A stretch of DNA of 64,000 bases from Treponema sp. (lineage in GTDB: Bacteria > Spirochaetota > Spirochaetia > Treponematales > Treponemataceae), in the NCBI GenBank assembly GCA_017395545.1, contig JAFPUF010000009.1, forward strand, positions 1 to 64,000. The letters are read 5' to 3'. The translations under genes and the position numbers were made by a program. The notes under the pieces are model-generated. The model saw only the letters and a list, made by a program, of their open reading frames with translations. It ran no database searches and was not told the DNA's origin. Below are positions 34,940-44,568 of the stretch, in pieces. Position 1 is the stretch's first letter; every line of letters starts with the position of its first letter.

Positions 34940-37687
34940 ATGAAATTAATTAATCCTATTGAACTTTTTGGAAATTCTCTATGCTCGGTTCAGAATCCGT
35001 CGGCTTATACCGGAGGAGAATTCGGGCAGATTGTAAAAAATCACGCAGAAAACGACAGCCTTTTTAATTTCTGTGTCGCTTTTCCTGATGTCTACACAAT
35101 CGGAATGGCGAATCAGGCTATAAAAATCATCTATAACGGCCTCAACAAAAAAGAAAATGTCCGCTGTGAGCGGGTTTTTGCGGTCGAGACTGACTTTGAA
35201 GATTTGCTCAAAAAATTCGACGCTCCTTTGTACACGCTTGAGACCGGAATGCCATTGAATGAACTCGACATGATTGGTTTTTCAATCGGCTACGAGCTTG
35301 GAATCACAGGCGCACTTTCGATTCTGGATTTGGGGCGGGTCCCTCTTTTAAAAAAGGACAGGGGAGAGAATGACCCTATTGTGATTGCGGGTGGCTGTGG
35401 CTCTACGAATCCGGCTCCTTTCTCAGACTTTTTTGACGCTGTTTTCATAGGTGAGGCTGAGGGCGGAATGTTCGACCTTATCGAAGAATGTGCCGAACTT
35501 AAAAAAAATGGTACGACCCGTAGCGAGATTCTTGCTCATTTTGCGAATCATCCAAGCGTCTGGACAGAAAATATGAGCGAGGAGACGACAGGTCACAGCG
35601 TTGCCCGCCGGGCTGTCTGGGCTGATTTTGGAAAAGTGCCTTCTGTTGAATCATTTATGCCGCTTCCGAATGTAAAGCCTGTTCAGGATCATGGAGTCGT
35701 CGAGATTATGCGTGGTTGCCCGAACGGATGCCGTTTCTGTCATGCTGGAGTTTATTACCGTCCTCAGCGTGCGAAGGAAAAACAGCTGATTTTTGATGAT
35801 GTCGATAAGCTCGTTAATATGGCGGGCTATCGTGAAATTTCTTTAACATCGCTTTCGAGCGCAGATTATCCTGACATCGAGAATCTTCTTGATGATTTGA
35901 ACGCAAAATACAAAAGTCAGAATGTCTCTTTCCAGCTTCCATCGCTAAAAGTGAACAGTTTTTCTCTTCCTCTGCTTGAAAAATTGTCTGAGGTTCGTAA
36001 ATCCGGCCTTACTTTTGCCGTCGAGACCCCTGAAGAAGCATGGCAGCTCCGTCTCAACAAAGAGGTTTATGCCCAGCACCTTGTCGATGTCATCCTTGAC
36101 GCAAAAAAACGAGGCTGGAACAAGGCAAAATTCTATTTTATGGTCGGTCTTCCTTTCCCTGAGACAGAAGAGCTTACAGAAGAAAAGGCAATCGTTGACT
36201 TTTTGATAGACTTACAGAACAAAACACGCATTCAGTGTAATGTCAATGTCGGAACTTTTATTCCAAAGCCACACACAGCCTACCAGTGGGTGCGTCAGAT
36301 TTCGCCAGAAGAAAGCGACAGAAAACTTTCTTATATCCGAGAGCATCTTCCGAGGGGAAAATTCCATGTCGGAACCCATGATATTAACACTTCCTATCTC
36401 GAAGGACTTCTTTCAAGGGGCGACAAGCGGGCAGGGAAGGTCATTCTTTCGGCGTATAAAAAGGGTGCCCGGCTTGACGCATGGGAGAATCACCTCAAAG
36501 AAAACCAGAAATACTGGGAAGAAGCGTTTAACGAAGCCGGTTATGATGTAAAAGAATCGATTCTCCGGGAGCGAGATAAGGACGAGGTATTGCCGTGGGA
36601 TAATGTTTCTCTCGGAGTTGCTAAAAATTTCTATAAAAAAGAATGGGAAAAGCACGAAAAAGAAGAACTGACGGCGAAATGTGCCCCGAACTGCGACCAC
36701 AGGTGCGGTGTCTGTAACGACAAGGCAAGCGTCAATATCGACAATAAGCCTGACGCTGTACAGAAAGACAGTCAGAATCAGAACAAGACTGTTTATCCTG
36801 AGTGGAATATCCCTGTCATGTACCGTGTGATTTTCGAATTCACAAAGAAAAACGGCGGAGAATACATCTCTCATCTCTCGCAGGTAGAATTCTTTAACCG
36901 GGCTTTTTTAAAATGCAATCTTCCTGTCATCTACACGACGGGCTTCAATCCGCTTCCACGCCTTGAATTTGCATCAACCTTGTCGCTCGGAATCTCTTCT
37001 GATGCTGAGATTGCGTCAACCGTTCTTTACGAGGATACGAGCGAAAAGGACTTCATCGAGGCTTTGAACCGCCATCTCCCTGAATCTATCCAGATTCAAA
37101 AAGCGTACATTTTCCCGGTTACAAACCAGCGCCGGCGTGAGTCTCTGAGCACGGGCTTGTGGGGAAATGTGTATGAATATACTTTCAAATGTACGGGTGA
37201 AGAAGTGAAGGGCTTTTTTGCTTCTGAAGCCGCAAAGCCTTTCATTTCAGAAGACTCGCTTTGTGAGTTCAATATTGATGAGAAAGATGGCAGAAAACTT
37301 ACGGCAAAACTTTTGTTCCAGAAAGACCGTCCGTTCCGTAATGCACTCGAAGAATTCTTCGGAAAGAAAATCTGGGAAATCGTCACGATTCACAAAATAA
37401 AGACACTTGCAAAACCTGATATCACTGGATGGACGAGCGAAATAAACGAAGCATATCAGTCTTCTCTTGAATCGATGAAAAAACATTCCGAGATGATTGC
37501 GATTAACGCCCGCTTCAAAGAAAAAATTCTTTCCCCGGAAGAAAACATGAGCACTGCCACGAGAAGTGCAGTCTCATATTTCGAGCTGTACGAAAGAATC
37601 GCCCTGATTAACAGGCAGTTGATTGAACAGCGTGACAAACTCCTTGAGAAAAAAGAAGGCAGAAAGGCTTCTAAGAAGAACTCATAA
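34940..37687 (+). CDS. Radical SAM protein fused to a DUF2344 domain
   Basis: 915 residues. The N-terminal ~230 residues carry a B12-binding-like region with FPDVYTIGMANQAIKIIYN. The radical SAM cluster is GCPNGCRFCHAGVYYRP (CxxxCxxC near residue 260), followed by typical barrel segments (SLSSADYPDIENLL, FAVETPEEAWQLRLNK, KFYFMVGLPFPE). Near residue 580 an extra cysteine cluster CAPNCDHRCGVC leads into the C-terminal DUF2344/TIGR03936 part, starting YRVIFEFTKKNGGEYISHLSQVEFFNRA (near 630). Such fused or paired proteins are widespread but uncharacterised; links to RNA metabolism are only genomic. A 138-base gap with no clear feature precedes it. Confidence 0.85.
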   Translation: MKLINPIELFGNSLCSVQNPSAYTGGEFGQIVKNHAENDSLFNFCVAFPDVYTIGMANQAIKIIYNGLNKKENVRCERVFAVETDFEDLLKKFDAPLYTLETGMPLNELDMIGFSIGYELGITGALSILDLGRVPLLKKDRGENDPIVIAGGCGSTNPAPFSDFFDAVFIGEAEGGMFDLIEECAELKKNGTTRSEILAHFANHPSVWTENMSEETTGHSVARRAVWADFGKVPSVESFMPLPNVKPVQDHGVVEIMRGCPNGCRFCHAGVYYRPQRAKEKQLIFDDVDKLVNMAGYREISLTSLSSADYPDIENLLDDLNAKYKSQNVSFQLPSLKVNSFSLPLLEKLSEVRKSGLTFAVETPEEAWQLRLNKEVYAQHLVDVILDAKKRGWNKAKFYFMVGLPFPETEELTEEKAIVDFLIDLQNKTRIQCNVNVGTFIPKPHTAYQWVRQISPEESDRKLSYIREHLPRGKFHVGTHDINTSYLEGLLSRGDKRAGKVILSAYKKGARLDAWENHLKENQKYWEEAFNEAGYDVKESILRERDKDEVLPWDNVSLGVAKNFYKKEWEKHEKEELTAKCAPNCDHRCGVCNDKASVNIDNKPDAVQKDSQNQNKTVYPEWNIPVMYRVIFEFTKKNGGEYISHLSQVEFFNRAFLKCNLPVIYTTGFNPLPRLEFASTLSLGISSDAEIASTVLYEDTSEKDFIEALNRHLPESIQIQKAYIFPVTNQRRRESLSTGLWGNVYEYTFKCTGEEVKGFFASEAAKPFISEDSLCEFNIDEKDGRKLTAKLLFQKDRPFRNALEEFFGKKIWEIVTIHKIKTLAKPDITGWTSEINEAYQSSLESMKKHSEMIAINARFKEKILSPEENMSTATRSAVSYFELYERIALINRQLIEQRDKLLEKKEGRKASKKNS

Positions 37688-37732
37688 CAAACAGCACGAA
37701 ATTTACCGATAAAAAAGTAACGGATTTTTAAA

Positions 37733-40240
37733 ATGACAATTATAGCAGCACAATGCAGACTTTCATCAAGCCGCCTTCCGAAAAAGGCGCTTCTTCCTCT
37801 CGGTGGTAAAACCGTCCTTGACTGGACTCTGGCCTCAATGAAAAAGGTCAAAGCCGATGATTATTATGTCGCTACGGACGAGGCTTCTTATGACGAACTT
37901 GCTCCTGTGTGCGAGCGCAATGGTTTTAAGATTTTCAAAGGAAGCCTTGAAGATGTCCTTGCCCGTTATTGTAGCCTGATCGAAGAAACAAAGGCTGATG
38001 TGGTTTTGCGCGCCACCTGCGACAATCCGTTTTTGTTCTATGAGGCGGCACAGTCTCTGGTTGATGAATTTGAAAACCGTTCTAAAACCGAAAATTTTGA
38101 TTACATCACATACACAGGGCTGCCTCACGGAAGCGGAATTGAGATGTTTAAGGCGGCATCACTTCTAAAAGCCAGGGCATTCACAAATCTTGCTTATGAC
38201 CATGAGCATGTAGGACCAGCTCTTTACAATCACCCTGAAAGATTTAAGAGTCTTTTTATTCCTGCCCCGCAGCAGTGGAACTTTCCGAACCTTCGTACGA
38301 CAATTGATACTGAAGTAGACTATAGAAGGGCGGAATCCGTCGTAAAAATCATTTCCGGTGATAAAGTGAGCGAAAAAAAGCCCGTAAAAGAGCCTTATAC
38401 GACTGAAGAAATTCTTTCTGCTCTTGAAAATCCTGAACTTTACAGGACAATTCTCACAGTTCCATGCGTCAAAAAAGGAAAGGGAACCGGGCATTTGCGC
38501 CGCTGCCTTAAAATCGCGCTTGAGACAGGTGCGAATGTCTATATTCCCGAAGATGCCGGTCTTGAAGAAAAAGAAGAATTAATTGCTGACGCAAAAAAGA
38601 ACGGACTGCACGACAATCAGATTGTGACACGGCTTCCCGAAAAAAAAGAATATGAGCTCATCGTAACTGATGCATTTACGCTTGACCGGGAACTTGCTCT
38701 TAATCTTTCAAAATCGGCCCCTGTCGTTGCTATTGACGAAGGGTCGCTCAATGCAGATTTGTGTGACTGTCTTCTGGACATAATTCCTTCGTATGGACTT
38801 GAGCGGCCTGCAAATATTTCGGATCCTTCTTTCGTCTCGCTTCCGGAGCATAAACGAAATGAAAAGCGTCCTGAAAATATCGATGAAATTAAGTCAATTC
38901 TCGTAACCGTCGGTGGAGAAGACCCTGCTGATCTCGTTGTCCCGTCTTCCATTGCATTCGCCACCCTCGGGAAAAAAATCACTGCTATCGTTCAGAATCC
39001 GGAAGAATCAGCCCTTCGTGTAACCGATGAAGAACTGCGGAAAAGGATTAAATTCATTCAGCCTGTTCATAACCTCAAGGAAAAACTTTCGGGCTATGAT
39101 GTTGTGGTGACACATTACGGATTCACCGCTTTTGAGGCTGTTGCTGCAGGCTGCGGGGTTATCCTGCTTGGAACGACAAGCCTTCATGTGAATCTGGCAC
39201 AGAAATACGGATTCGCCTGCCTTTCTCAGAGTCAGATTAATGCAGGAAATGCTAATTCGCTTCTGAAAGATGTCAAATCCCTTTATCCTGATTCTCCTTT
39301 TGCAAAAGACGGAGCCGGAAAAAAATCTCTCGGTGAGTTCGTGAAAATGCTTGCGAACGGAAAGCGTTTTTCATGCCCGGTCTGCCGTGACGAGGAATCT
39401 GCGGTTGATAATCCGATTGTCGCACGAACGACATTACATACATTCCGGCGATGCAAATCCTGCGGAATGCTTTACATGAGCTGGACTCACGCAACCGAAA
39501 AAAATTACAATTCGTCATATTTTTTCGAAGATTACAAAAAACAGTACGGAAAGACATATCTCGACGACTTCAAGAACATAAAAAAACAGTGCGTAAGGCG
39601 GACAAGCGTTGTGGATATGCTTTACCGCTCCAGCCACAAGGCGGTCACTCCGGCAGTCCTCGACATAGGATGTGCATTCGGACCATATCTTGATGCGGCA
39701 AATGATGCCGGCTGGCAGGTCTTCGGAACAGATATCTCAAAAGAAGCTGTTGATTATGTTCAGAATACCCTTCATTATCCGGCTGCTATCGCAAAATTCC
39801 CGGAATTTGATCCGGTTGAAGAATTCGGTGTCAAGAATTTTGATGCTGTCACCATGTGGTATGTAATCGAACATTTCCAGGATCTGGACAGCGTTCTGAA
39901 AGGTGTCTCTAAAATCCTCAAAAAGGGCGGAATCTTTGCATTCTCAACTCCGTCTGCAAGCGGAGTGTCCGGACACTTTAATACGCAGTCTTTCTTCCAG
40001 AACTCTCCGACAGATCATTTTACACTCTGGGAGCCTGGACGGGCTGCTTCGATTCTGAAAAAATATGGTTTTAAAGTCTGTAAAATCGTATCGACAGGTC
40101 ATCATCCTGAGCGCTTCCCGAATCTAAAGGGACATAAAACAACAGGACTCAAATTTGCACTGTTCAGCGGTGCAAGCCATTTCTTCGGTCTTGGCGACAC
40201 GTTTGAGGTCTACTGCAAAAAAGAGAGAAATGTAGACTAA
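37733..40240 (+). CDS. Three-domain sugar-biosynthesis protein: SpsF-like cytidylyltransferase, SpsG/PseG-like domain, methyltransferase
   Basis: 835 residues. Domain 1 (1-~225) is an SpsF/NeuA-like nucleotidyltransferase: AAQCRLSSSRLPKKALLPLGGK, YYVATDEASYDELAP and RATCDNPF. Domain 2 (~235-520) looks like PseG/SpsG, with GTGHLRRCLKIALE, VTVGGEDP and HYGFTAFEAVAAGCGVILLG. Domain 3 has a zinc ribbon (CPVCR near 547, CKSCG near 573) and a class I methyltransferase with LDIGCAFGPYLDAA (near 641) and WYVIEHFQDL. Together they suggest activation and decoration of an acidic sugar of the nonulosonate type for flagellin or surface glycan. No other such genes are adjacent. It starts 45 bases after the radical SAM gene. 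Confidence 0.8.
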   Translation: MTIIAAQCRLSSSRLPKKALLPLGGKTVLDWTLASMKKVKADDYYVATDEASYDELAPVCERNGFKIFKGSLEDVLARYCSLIEETKADVVLRATCDNPFLFYEAAQSLVDEFENRSKTENFDYITYTGLPHGSGIEMFKAASLLKARAFTNLAYDHEHVGPALYNHPERFKSLFIPAPQQWNFPNLRTTIDTEVDYRRAESVVKIISGDKVSEKKPVKEPYTTEEILSALENPELYRTILTVPCVKKGKGTGHLRRCLKIALETGANVYIPEDAGLEEKEELIADAKKNGLHDNQIVTRLPEKKEYELIVTDAFTLDRELALNLSKSAPVVAIDEGSLNADLCDCLLDIIPSYGLERPANISDPSFVSLPEHKRNEKRPENIDEIKSILVTVGGEDPADLVVPSSIAFATLGKKITAIVQNPEESALRVTDEELRKRIKFIQPVHNLKEKLSGYDVVVTHYGFTAFEAVAAGCGVILLGTTSLHVNLAQKYGFACLSQSQINAGNANSLLKDVKSLYPDSPFAKDGAGKKSLGEFVKMLANGKRFSCPVCRDEESAVDNPIVARTTLHTFRRCKSCGMLYMSWTHATEKNYNSSYFFEDYKKQYGKTYLDDFKNIKKQCVRRTSVVDMLYRSSHKAVTPAVLDIGCAFGPYLDAANDAGWQVFGTDISKEAVDYVQNTLHYPAAIAKFPEFDPVEEFGVKNFDAVTMWYVIEHFQDLDSVLKGVSKILKKGGIFAFSTPSASGVSGHFNTQSFFQNSPTDHFTLWEPGRAASILKKYGFKVCKIVSTGHHPERFPNLKGHKTTGLKFALFSGASHFFGLGDTFEVYCKKERNVD

Positions 40241-40267
40241 ACAACCATAAACTGTTAAAATATTTCT

Positions 40268-40750
40268 ATGTTATCGAATGTTGGTTTGCGACTTCAGAGC
40301 CTTCTTGGAAGCCCCCTTCTTCTGGCCTGTGTTTCCAGCTGGCTTTGTGCGCAATTTATCAAAACTCTCATCAAGCTTTTCTCCGGCAAAGTACACTCTT
40401 TTCAGGAACTTTTTGAGCTGCTTTTCTGGCGCACCGGGAGCATGCCTTCCAGTCACTCTTCGATAACAGCCTGCCTTTGTACTACAATCGGCTATCGTGC
40501 CGGAGTTGATTCCGATATCTTCATTCTTTCTGCTGTTTTCTATCTTGTTACAATCCGCGACGCTGTCGGTGTAAGACGTGCCAACGGAAGACAGGCGCGT
40601 CGCCTTAACGAAATCGGTGAAATCCTGAAAGAAAAGGGGCTCTTCGAGGACTTCAAAAAACTAAAAGAAGTTAACGGTCATTCTCCTATGGAAGCCTTTG
40701 TCGGAAGTCTGCTCGGCTTTTTCATTGGAATAGCTTTCTGCGTTTTATAA
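40268..40750 (+). CDS. Divergent PAP2-family membrane protein (DUF212)
   Basis: 160 residues. Family marks are SSWLCAQFIKTLIK near the N-terminus, FWRTGSMPSSHSSITACL, DAVGVRRANGRQARRLNEI and NGHSPMEAFVGSLLGFFIGIA, which carry the PAP2-like catalytic SSH and GH histidines. It has about four membrane helices. The family is predicted to remove phosphate from lipid or isoprenoid phosphates, but this is not established. TGT-TAAAAT ends 6 bases before the ATG with no ribosome site, so it may be leaderless and could carry the promoter for the Rnf-type operon that follows 21 bases later. Confidence 0.85.
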   Translation: MLSNVGLRLQSLLGSPLLLACVSSWLCAQFIKTLIKLFSGKVHSFQELFELLFWRTGSMPSSHSSITACLCTTIGYRAGVDSDIFILSAVFYLVTIRDAVGVRRANGRQARRLNEIGEILKEKGLFEDFKKLKEVNGHSPMEAFVGSLLGFFIGIAFCVL

Positions 40751-40771
40751 GGTTTTGACGGGTGGGGTAAA

Positions 40772-42184
40772 ATGAATCTTGGTGTTAAAAAAATATTTCC
40801 GCTGTTTTTATCTCTTTTCTTTCTGGCGATTCTTTTTTCTTTCAGAACAGTTCCCGTGAGTCAGTTCTGGAAAGGCTACAGAATGCTCTATGTCTATACC
40901 GAGGCTTTGAGCGAGAGTGATATTCTGACAATTCTCGAAAAAAACGGATGCGATAACATCGTTTCGTATGGTTTACAGCATGTTCCGCTTTTATCTCCGC
41001 TTTCTCCTGTTCAGTTTCAAAACTCAGACTCTTACATCTCAAGGCGAAATGATTTTTTTATGGACAAGACCCACAGGGCAGCAGTTTTTTACATTCCAGA
41101 AGAATTTTACTCGTCTCTTGAGCATTCGATACGCGAACTTTCCGCTTTTCAGGGAACATCTGCCGGTACCGACGGAAAAAGTTCGTTCCCGTGGATTGCG
41201 CCCCTTATAACTTCTGCTTTTTTCTTAGTTCTGCTTTATTTTTCTAAAAAAAAGGCTTTATTCTGCGCAGGTTCAGTATTTTTCATCATTCTGCCTTTTT
41301 CAAGGCCACTTTACACAATTTCTGCAGCTTCATGTCTCTTTCTGTTCGCCTTTTTTCTTTTTCACAGACTTTGGCTCCGTAAGGATTTTCTGAAAGTTAC
41401 GCTTAATTCACCCTATATTCTGGTTTTCTCGCTTATTCCGGTTTTGATTCTGCTTTTTTCATCCCCTTTAAATTCTCTTTTTTATTGTATTTCACTTGCG
41501 GGAACGGTTCTTTCTGTCCTTTCCTACAAAAATTACTGTGACTACATCGAGGAAAAAAATACCACGGAATTTTCATTCAGACCGGTTATGATTTCAAGTG
41601 CAAGAATGATGCCTGTTTTCGGCCGTCTTGGAATTCGTCTCCTTTCTTTTCTTCTGGCCGCTGTTATTTTGATTTTTATTGTTTTTAATATTGCCGGAAA
41701 TGTTTCTTCTTTTTCGGATAACGATGCAATGCCTTCACTACCGTCTCCTGTTACAAGTTCAAATTCTGAACTTGTAAATCTAAAAGATTTTGTGTACTGG
41801 AGCTGGAATACCGTTACTTTTCCATATAAAAAAATCGGGGAAGCCGTTAATTTTAATGAAATTCCGAAGGAAGGGGAGTCCGTCGCAATTACGGATTATG
41901 TCGAGGACGGCTCAAAAATCGTTCCCGTTACAAGCACTGCCTATGTCTTTAACACTGAATTCCGCGAGAGCGCATACAAATCAATTGAAGCCCTTGAATA
42001 CCCGGCACTTGAGAAAATGCTTTTAAAACAGGGAAAAAACGCTTCATTCGGATACGCAAAGTCCGCACGCTCATCATCAACTGAAAAATTCGGTTCAGTT
42101 TTGCTTTTGGTTTTCATTGCTTTTCCGTTAGCCTTGGGAATATATTATATTTTGGGAAGAAAACGATATGGTCTCAGCATCTAA
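40772..42184 (+). CDS. Membrane protein of unknown function preceding the Rnf-type operon
   Basis: 470 residues that I do not recognise. An N-terminal helix (residues ~7-23) is followed by a ~120-residue non-membrane domain, a cluster of about five to six helices (~145-315), a second soluble domain (~320-440) and a final helix before IYYILGRKRYG. It is low in charged residues and Phe-rich. Its last 17 bases overlap rnfC, so it is cotranscribed and translationally coupled with the Rnf genes. A role as accessory subunit of that complex is an inference from position only. Confidence 0.7.
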   Translation: MNLGVKKIFPLFLSLFFLAILFSFRTVPVSQFWKGYRMLYVYTEALSESDILTILEKNGCDNIVSYGLQHVPLLSPLSPVQFQNSDSYISRRNDFFMDKTHRAAVFYIPEEFYSSLEHSIRELSAFQGTSAGTDGKSSFPWIAPLITSAFFLVLLYFSKKKALFCAGSVFFIILPFSRPLYTISAASCLFLFAFFLFHRLWLRKDFLKVTLNSPYILVFSLIPVLILLFSSPLNSLFYCISLAGTVLSVLSYKNYCDYIEEKNTTEFSFRPVMISSARMMPVFGRLGIRLLSFLLAAVILIFIVFNIAGNVSSFSDNDAMPSLPSPVTSSNSELVNLKDFVYWSWNTVTFPYKKIGEAVNFNEIPKEGESVAITDYVEDGSKIVPVTSTAYVFNTEFRESAYKSIEALEYPALEKMLLKQGKNASFGYAKSARSSSTEKFGSVLLLVFIAFPLALGIYYILGRKRYGLSI

Positions 42185-43505
42185 TTTTATTTCCGTCGAC
42201 AAAAATTTTCTCAAGCGCTCTGTCAGCGCATTTTTACCGGAATTTCCGGTTATTCCTCTTTTTGAGGACGACGTTTTTTCTTCTGATTCTGAAATCCTGG
42301 TCAAGGAAGGAGACCGGGTAAAAGAAGGTGAGGTAATCGCCAGAAACAGAAATGTTTTCGTTCATTCTTCTGTTCCTGGAATTGTTCAGAAAATTGAGCA
42401 GCGGCAGTATTCGAACGGAAAGCAGGGGCTGTGTGCCATCATTAAGCTTGACGGAAGTTTTTCATATCTCGGTAAAAAAATACCGGAACAGGACTGGAAG
42501 AATTATGAGAGTTCGACCATAGAATTCCTCCTTCGTGAAAACGGCGTTGTAAATACTTTTTCAAAAAATATTCCGGTTTATTCAGAAATAAAAAAAATCC
42601 GTACTCCAAAGAGTTCTGCCGTTGTCCTGAGGCTTTTTGACAGTGACCCAAGCATTCTTACTGAAGGTTTTCTTTCAAAAAACTTTCTGCCCCAGATTAT
42701 TGAAGGCGTTAAAATCCTGGCACGTGCATTCGGTGTAAAAAAAATCATTGCGGCCTACAGTGCTTCTGAGAAAATTGACATAAAGCCTTTTCTTGTAAAT
42801 AAAGATGATGCTGATTCTTCTGAAGAATTTTCAATTTATTCCCTCGAAATTGAGTCTAAAAAATATCCGGCAGGAACCATGCACGATATTTCACAGGCTG
42901 CACGAAAAATATTTCCAAAAGACAGTGAATTTTCAAAACTCGGAAAAAAAGATTTGTTTGTTGACAGCCTGACAGCCCTTAATGCTTATAATGCCGTAGT
43001 TCTCGGAAAGCCTGTTGTTTCAACTTTTGTTCATGTTACAGGTGACTGCCTTAATTTTGCTGCCATGCTCAATGTACGTCTCGGAACTTCTTTGCGTGAC
43101 ATCGTAGAAATGTGCGGCGGCTTCAAGCGAAAACTTTTCAAAATTATTGTAAACGGAACTTTGCTCGGAATGAATGTGAGTTCACTCGACATTCCTGTTA
43201 CGCGTACTTTAAAATCTGTAGAATTCCTTCCAAAAAACGAGGTTTCTGTTCCGCATACCCAGAATTGTATCAGGTGCGGTAACTGCCGTAAAATCTGTCC
43301 GGTTTCGCTCTGGCCGGGAAATCTTTACAGAATTGCGAACCTTGAGAATGTCGATACCCTTAACGAAACCGATAAAGTTTCAATCCAGACGGCCATTTTA
43401 TGTTCAGAATGTTCCCTGTGTAACTCAGTCTGTCCGGCCCGTCTTCCGTTAAGTCAGACAATCGCACTTTTAAAAGAAATAAATGAGGATAACGATGAAA
43501 TCTGA
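42168..43505 (+). CDS. rnfC: RnfC-like subunit with two [4Fe-4S] clusters but no recognisable NADH/FMN motifs
   Basis: 445 residues. A biotinyl-lipoyl-like N-terminal region is seen (ILVKEGDRVKEGEVIARNRNVFVHSSVPGIV), then the Rossmann-like middle and an SLBB-type region. The C-terminus has two complete CxxCxxCxxxCP clusters: CIRCGNCRKICP (near 365) and CSECSLCNSVCP (near 410). Canonical RnfC has a GLGGAGFPT loop and an NAAECEPY motif in the middle; here the matching places read GVVNTFSKNIP and RLFDSDPSIL. RnfC normally accepts electrons from or gives them to NADH. Whether this one does is doubtful. It is followed by rnfD with an 11-base overlap. Confidence 0.85.
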   Translation: MVSASNFISVDKNFLKRSVSAFLPEFPVIPLFEDDVFSSDSEILVKEGDRVKEGEVIARNRNVFVHSSVPGIVQKIEQRQYSNGKQGLCAIIKLDGSFSYLGKKIPEQDWKNYESSTIEFLLRENGVVNTFSKNIPVYSEIKKIRTPKSSAVVLRLFDSDPSILTEGFLSKNFLPQIIEGVKILARAFGVKKIIAAYSASEKIDIKPFLVNKDDADSSEEFSIYSLEIESKKYPAGTMHDISQAARKIFPKDSEFSKLGKKDLFVDSLTALNAYNAVVLGKPVVSTFVHVTGDCLNFAAMLNVRLGTSLRDIVEMCGGFKRKLFKIIVNGTLLGMNVSSLDIPVTRTLKSVEFLPKNEVSVPHTQNCIRCGNCRKICPVSLWPGNLYRIANLENVDTLNETDKVSIQTAILCSECSLCNSVCPARLPLSQTIALLKEINEDNDEI

Positions 43506-44568
43506 AAATTTTGAATCAGTATTTTTAAGACCTTTCTCTTATTTAAAACCTTCGGTCTGGACAGAGGCCTGTATACTTTCATTTTTGCTTCTGCTTCAGC
43601 TTGTACTTTTGTCTGTAACAAAAAGTTTTTCAGCCTTAATTGTGATTTTCTCTTCTGTCCTGGCGTCATTTGCGGCAGATTATATGACCCACAGAAAAAA
43701 CTACGGGGAACCGTTTCAAATTCTTTCAAGTCTTATCAGAGGGCTTTTTATCGGTCTTCTTCTGCCCCAGAGTTTTCCTCCTGTCGCCGTATTTTTCATA
43801 AGTTTTTTCGTTCTTCTCGTTAATAATCATATTTTCGGAGGTTTCGGAAATTCCTGGATAAATCCGATTGCAATTACCGTTGTGGCGGCCTGGCTTATCG
43901 GAATGAAGTTCTTTCCGGAAGTTTCGGTTTCAATTTCAAATTTGCAGTCAAAAAATCCTGCATTAACCCTGATTCAAAACGGTACTTTCCCCAAAAGCGG
44001 ATTTGACCTTGCTGTTACAAACTGGCTTAACCGGCGAATTTTTTCATTCTTAGGTGTTTCAATTCCTGAAGGTTATGTATCGCTTTTCTGGGATTCTCAC
44101 AGCACAATTCCTGCTTTCCGGTTTAATCTTCTTACAATCGTATCTTCAATTGTCCTGCTTTCAACAGAAGTCTTAAGTCCGATTATTCCCGCCGTTTTTA
44201 TGGCCGTCTATGCTTCTCTCGTAAAGATTTTTGCTCCAGTTTTTTACGACGGATTCCTGTTCAGCGGTGACATTATCCTTGCGCTTCTTTCGAGCGGAAC
44301 CCTTTTCTGTGCGTTTTTCCTGCTTTCATGGCACGGAACCACACCATATACTAACAGAGGAAAGTGGTGCTATGCATTTATTGCCGGAATTCTTGCATTC
44401 TTTATTCTTGGAGCGGGCCTTTCTCCTTCAGGATTTGCTTTCATAATTCTTATTGTAAATGTCCTTTCTCTTTTTATACAGAATGTCGAGAATCATTTTT
44501 TAAGGGAATATACTAATTCAAGCCTTATGAATTCCGTAAAATCCGTAAGGGAGGGAAACAATGCCTGA
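43495..44568 (+). CDS. rnfD: RnfD-like membrane subunit lacking an evident flavinylation site
   Basis: 357 residues from the ATG at 43495, which has GAGG upstream. About nine membrane helices with RnfD-type segments: LIRGLFIGLLLPQSFPP, NNHIFGGFGNSWINPIA (compare the usual GGxGxNxxNPA) and FCAFFLLSWHGTTPYTNRGKWCY. RnfD normally carries FMN covalently on the Thr of a TGAT-type motif. I find no S/T-G-A-T anywhere, and the usual GSIGETS region reads WDSHSTIPA. It lies between rnfC and rnfG with overlapping ends. Confidence 0.85.
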   Translation: MKSENFESVFLRPFSYLKPSVWTEACILSFLLLLQLVLLSVTKSFSALIVIFSSVLASFAADYMTHRKNYGEPFQILSSLIRGLFIGLLLPQSFPPVAVFFISFFVLLVNNHIFGGFGNSWINPIAITVVAAWLIGMKFFPEVSVSISNLQSKNPALTLIQNGTFPKSGFDLAVTNWLNRRIFSFLGVSIPEGYVSLFWDSHSTIPAFRFNLLTIVSSIVLLSTEVLSPIIPAVFMAVYASLVKIFAPVFYDGFLFSGDIILALLSSGTLFCAFFLLSWHGTTPYTNRGKWCYAFIAGILAFFILGAGLSPSGFAFIILIVNVLSLFIQNVENHFLREYTNSSLMNSVKSVREGNNA

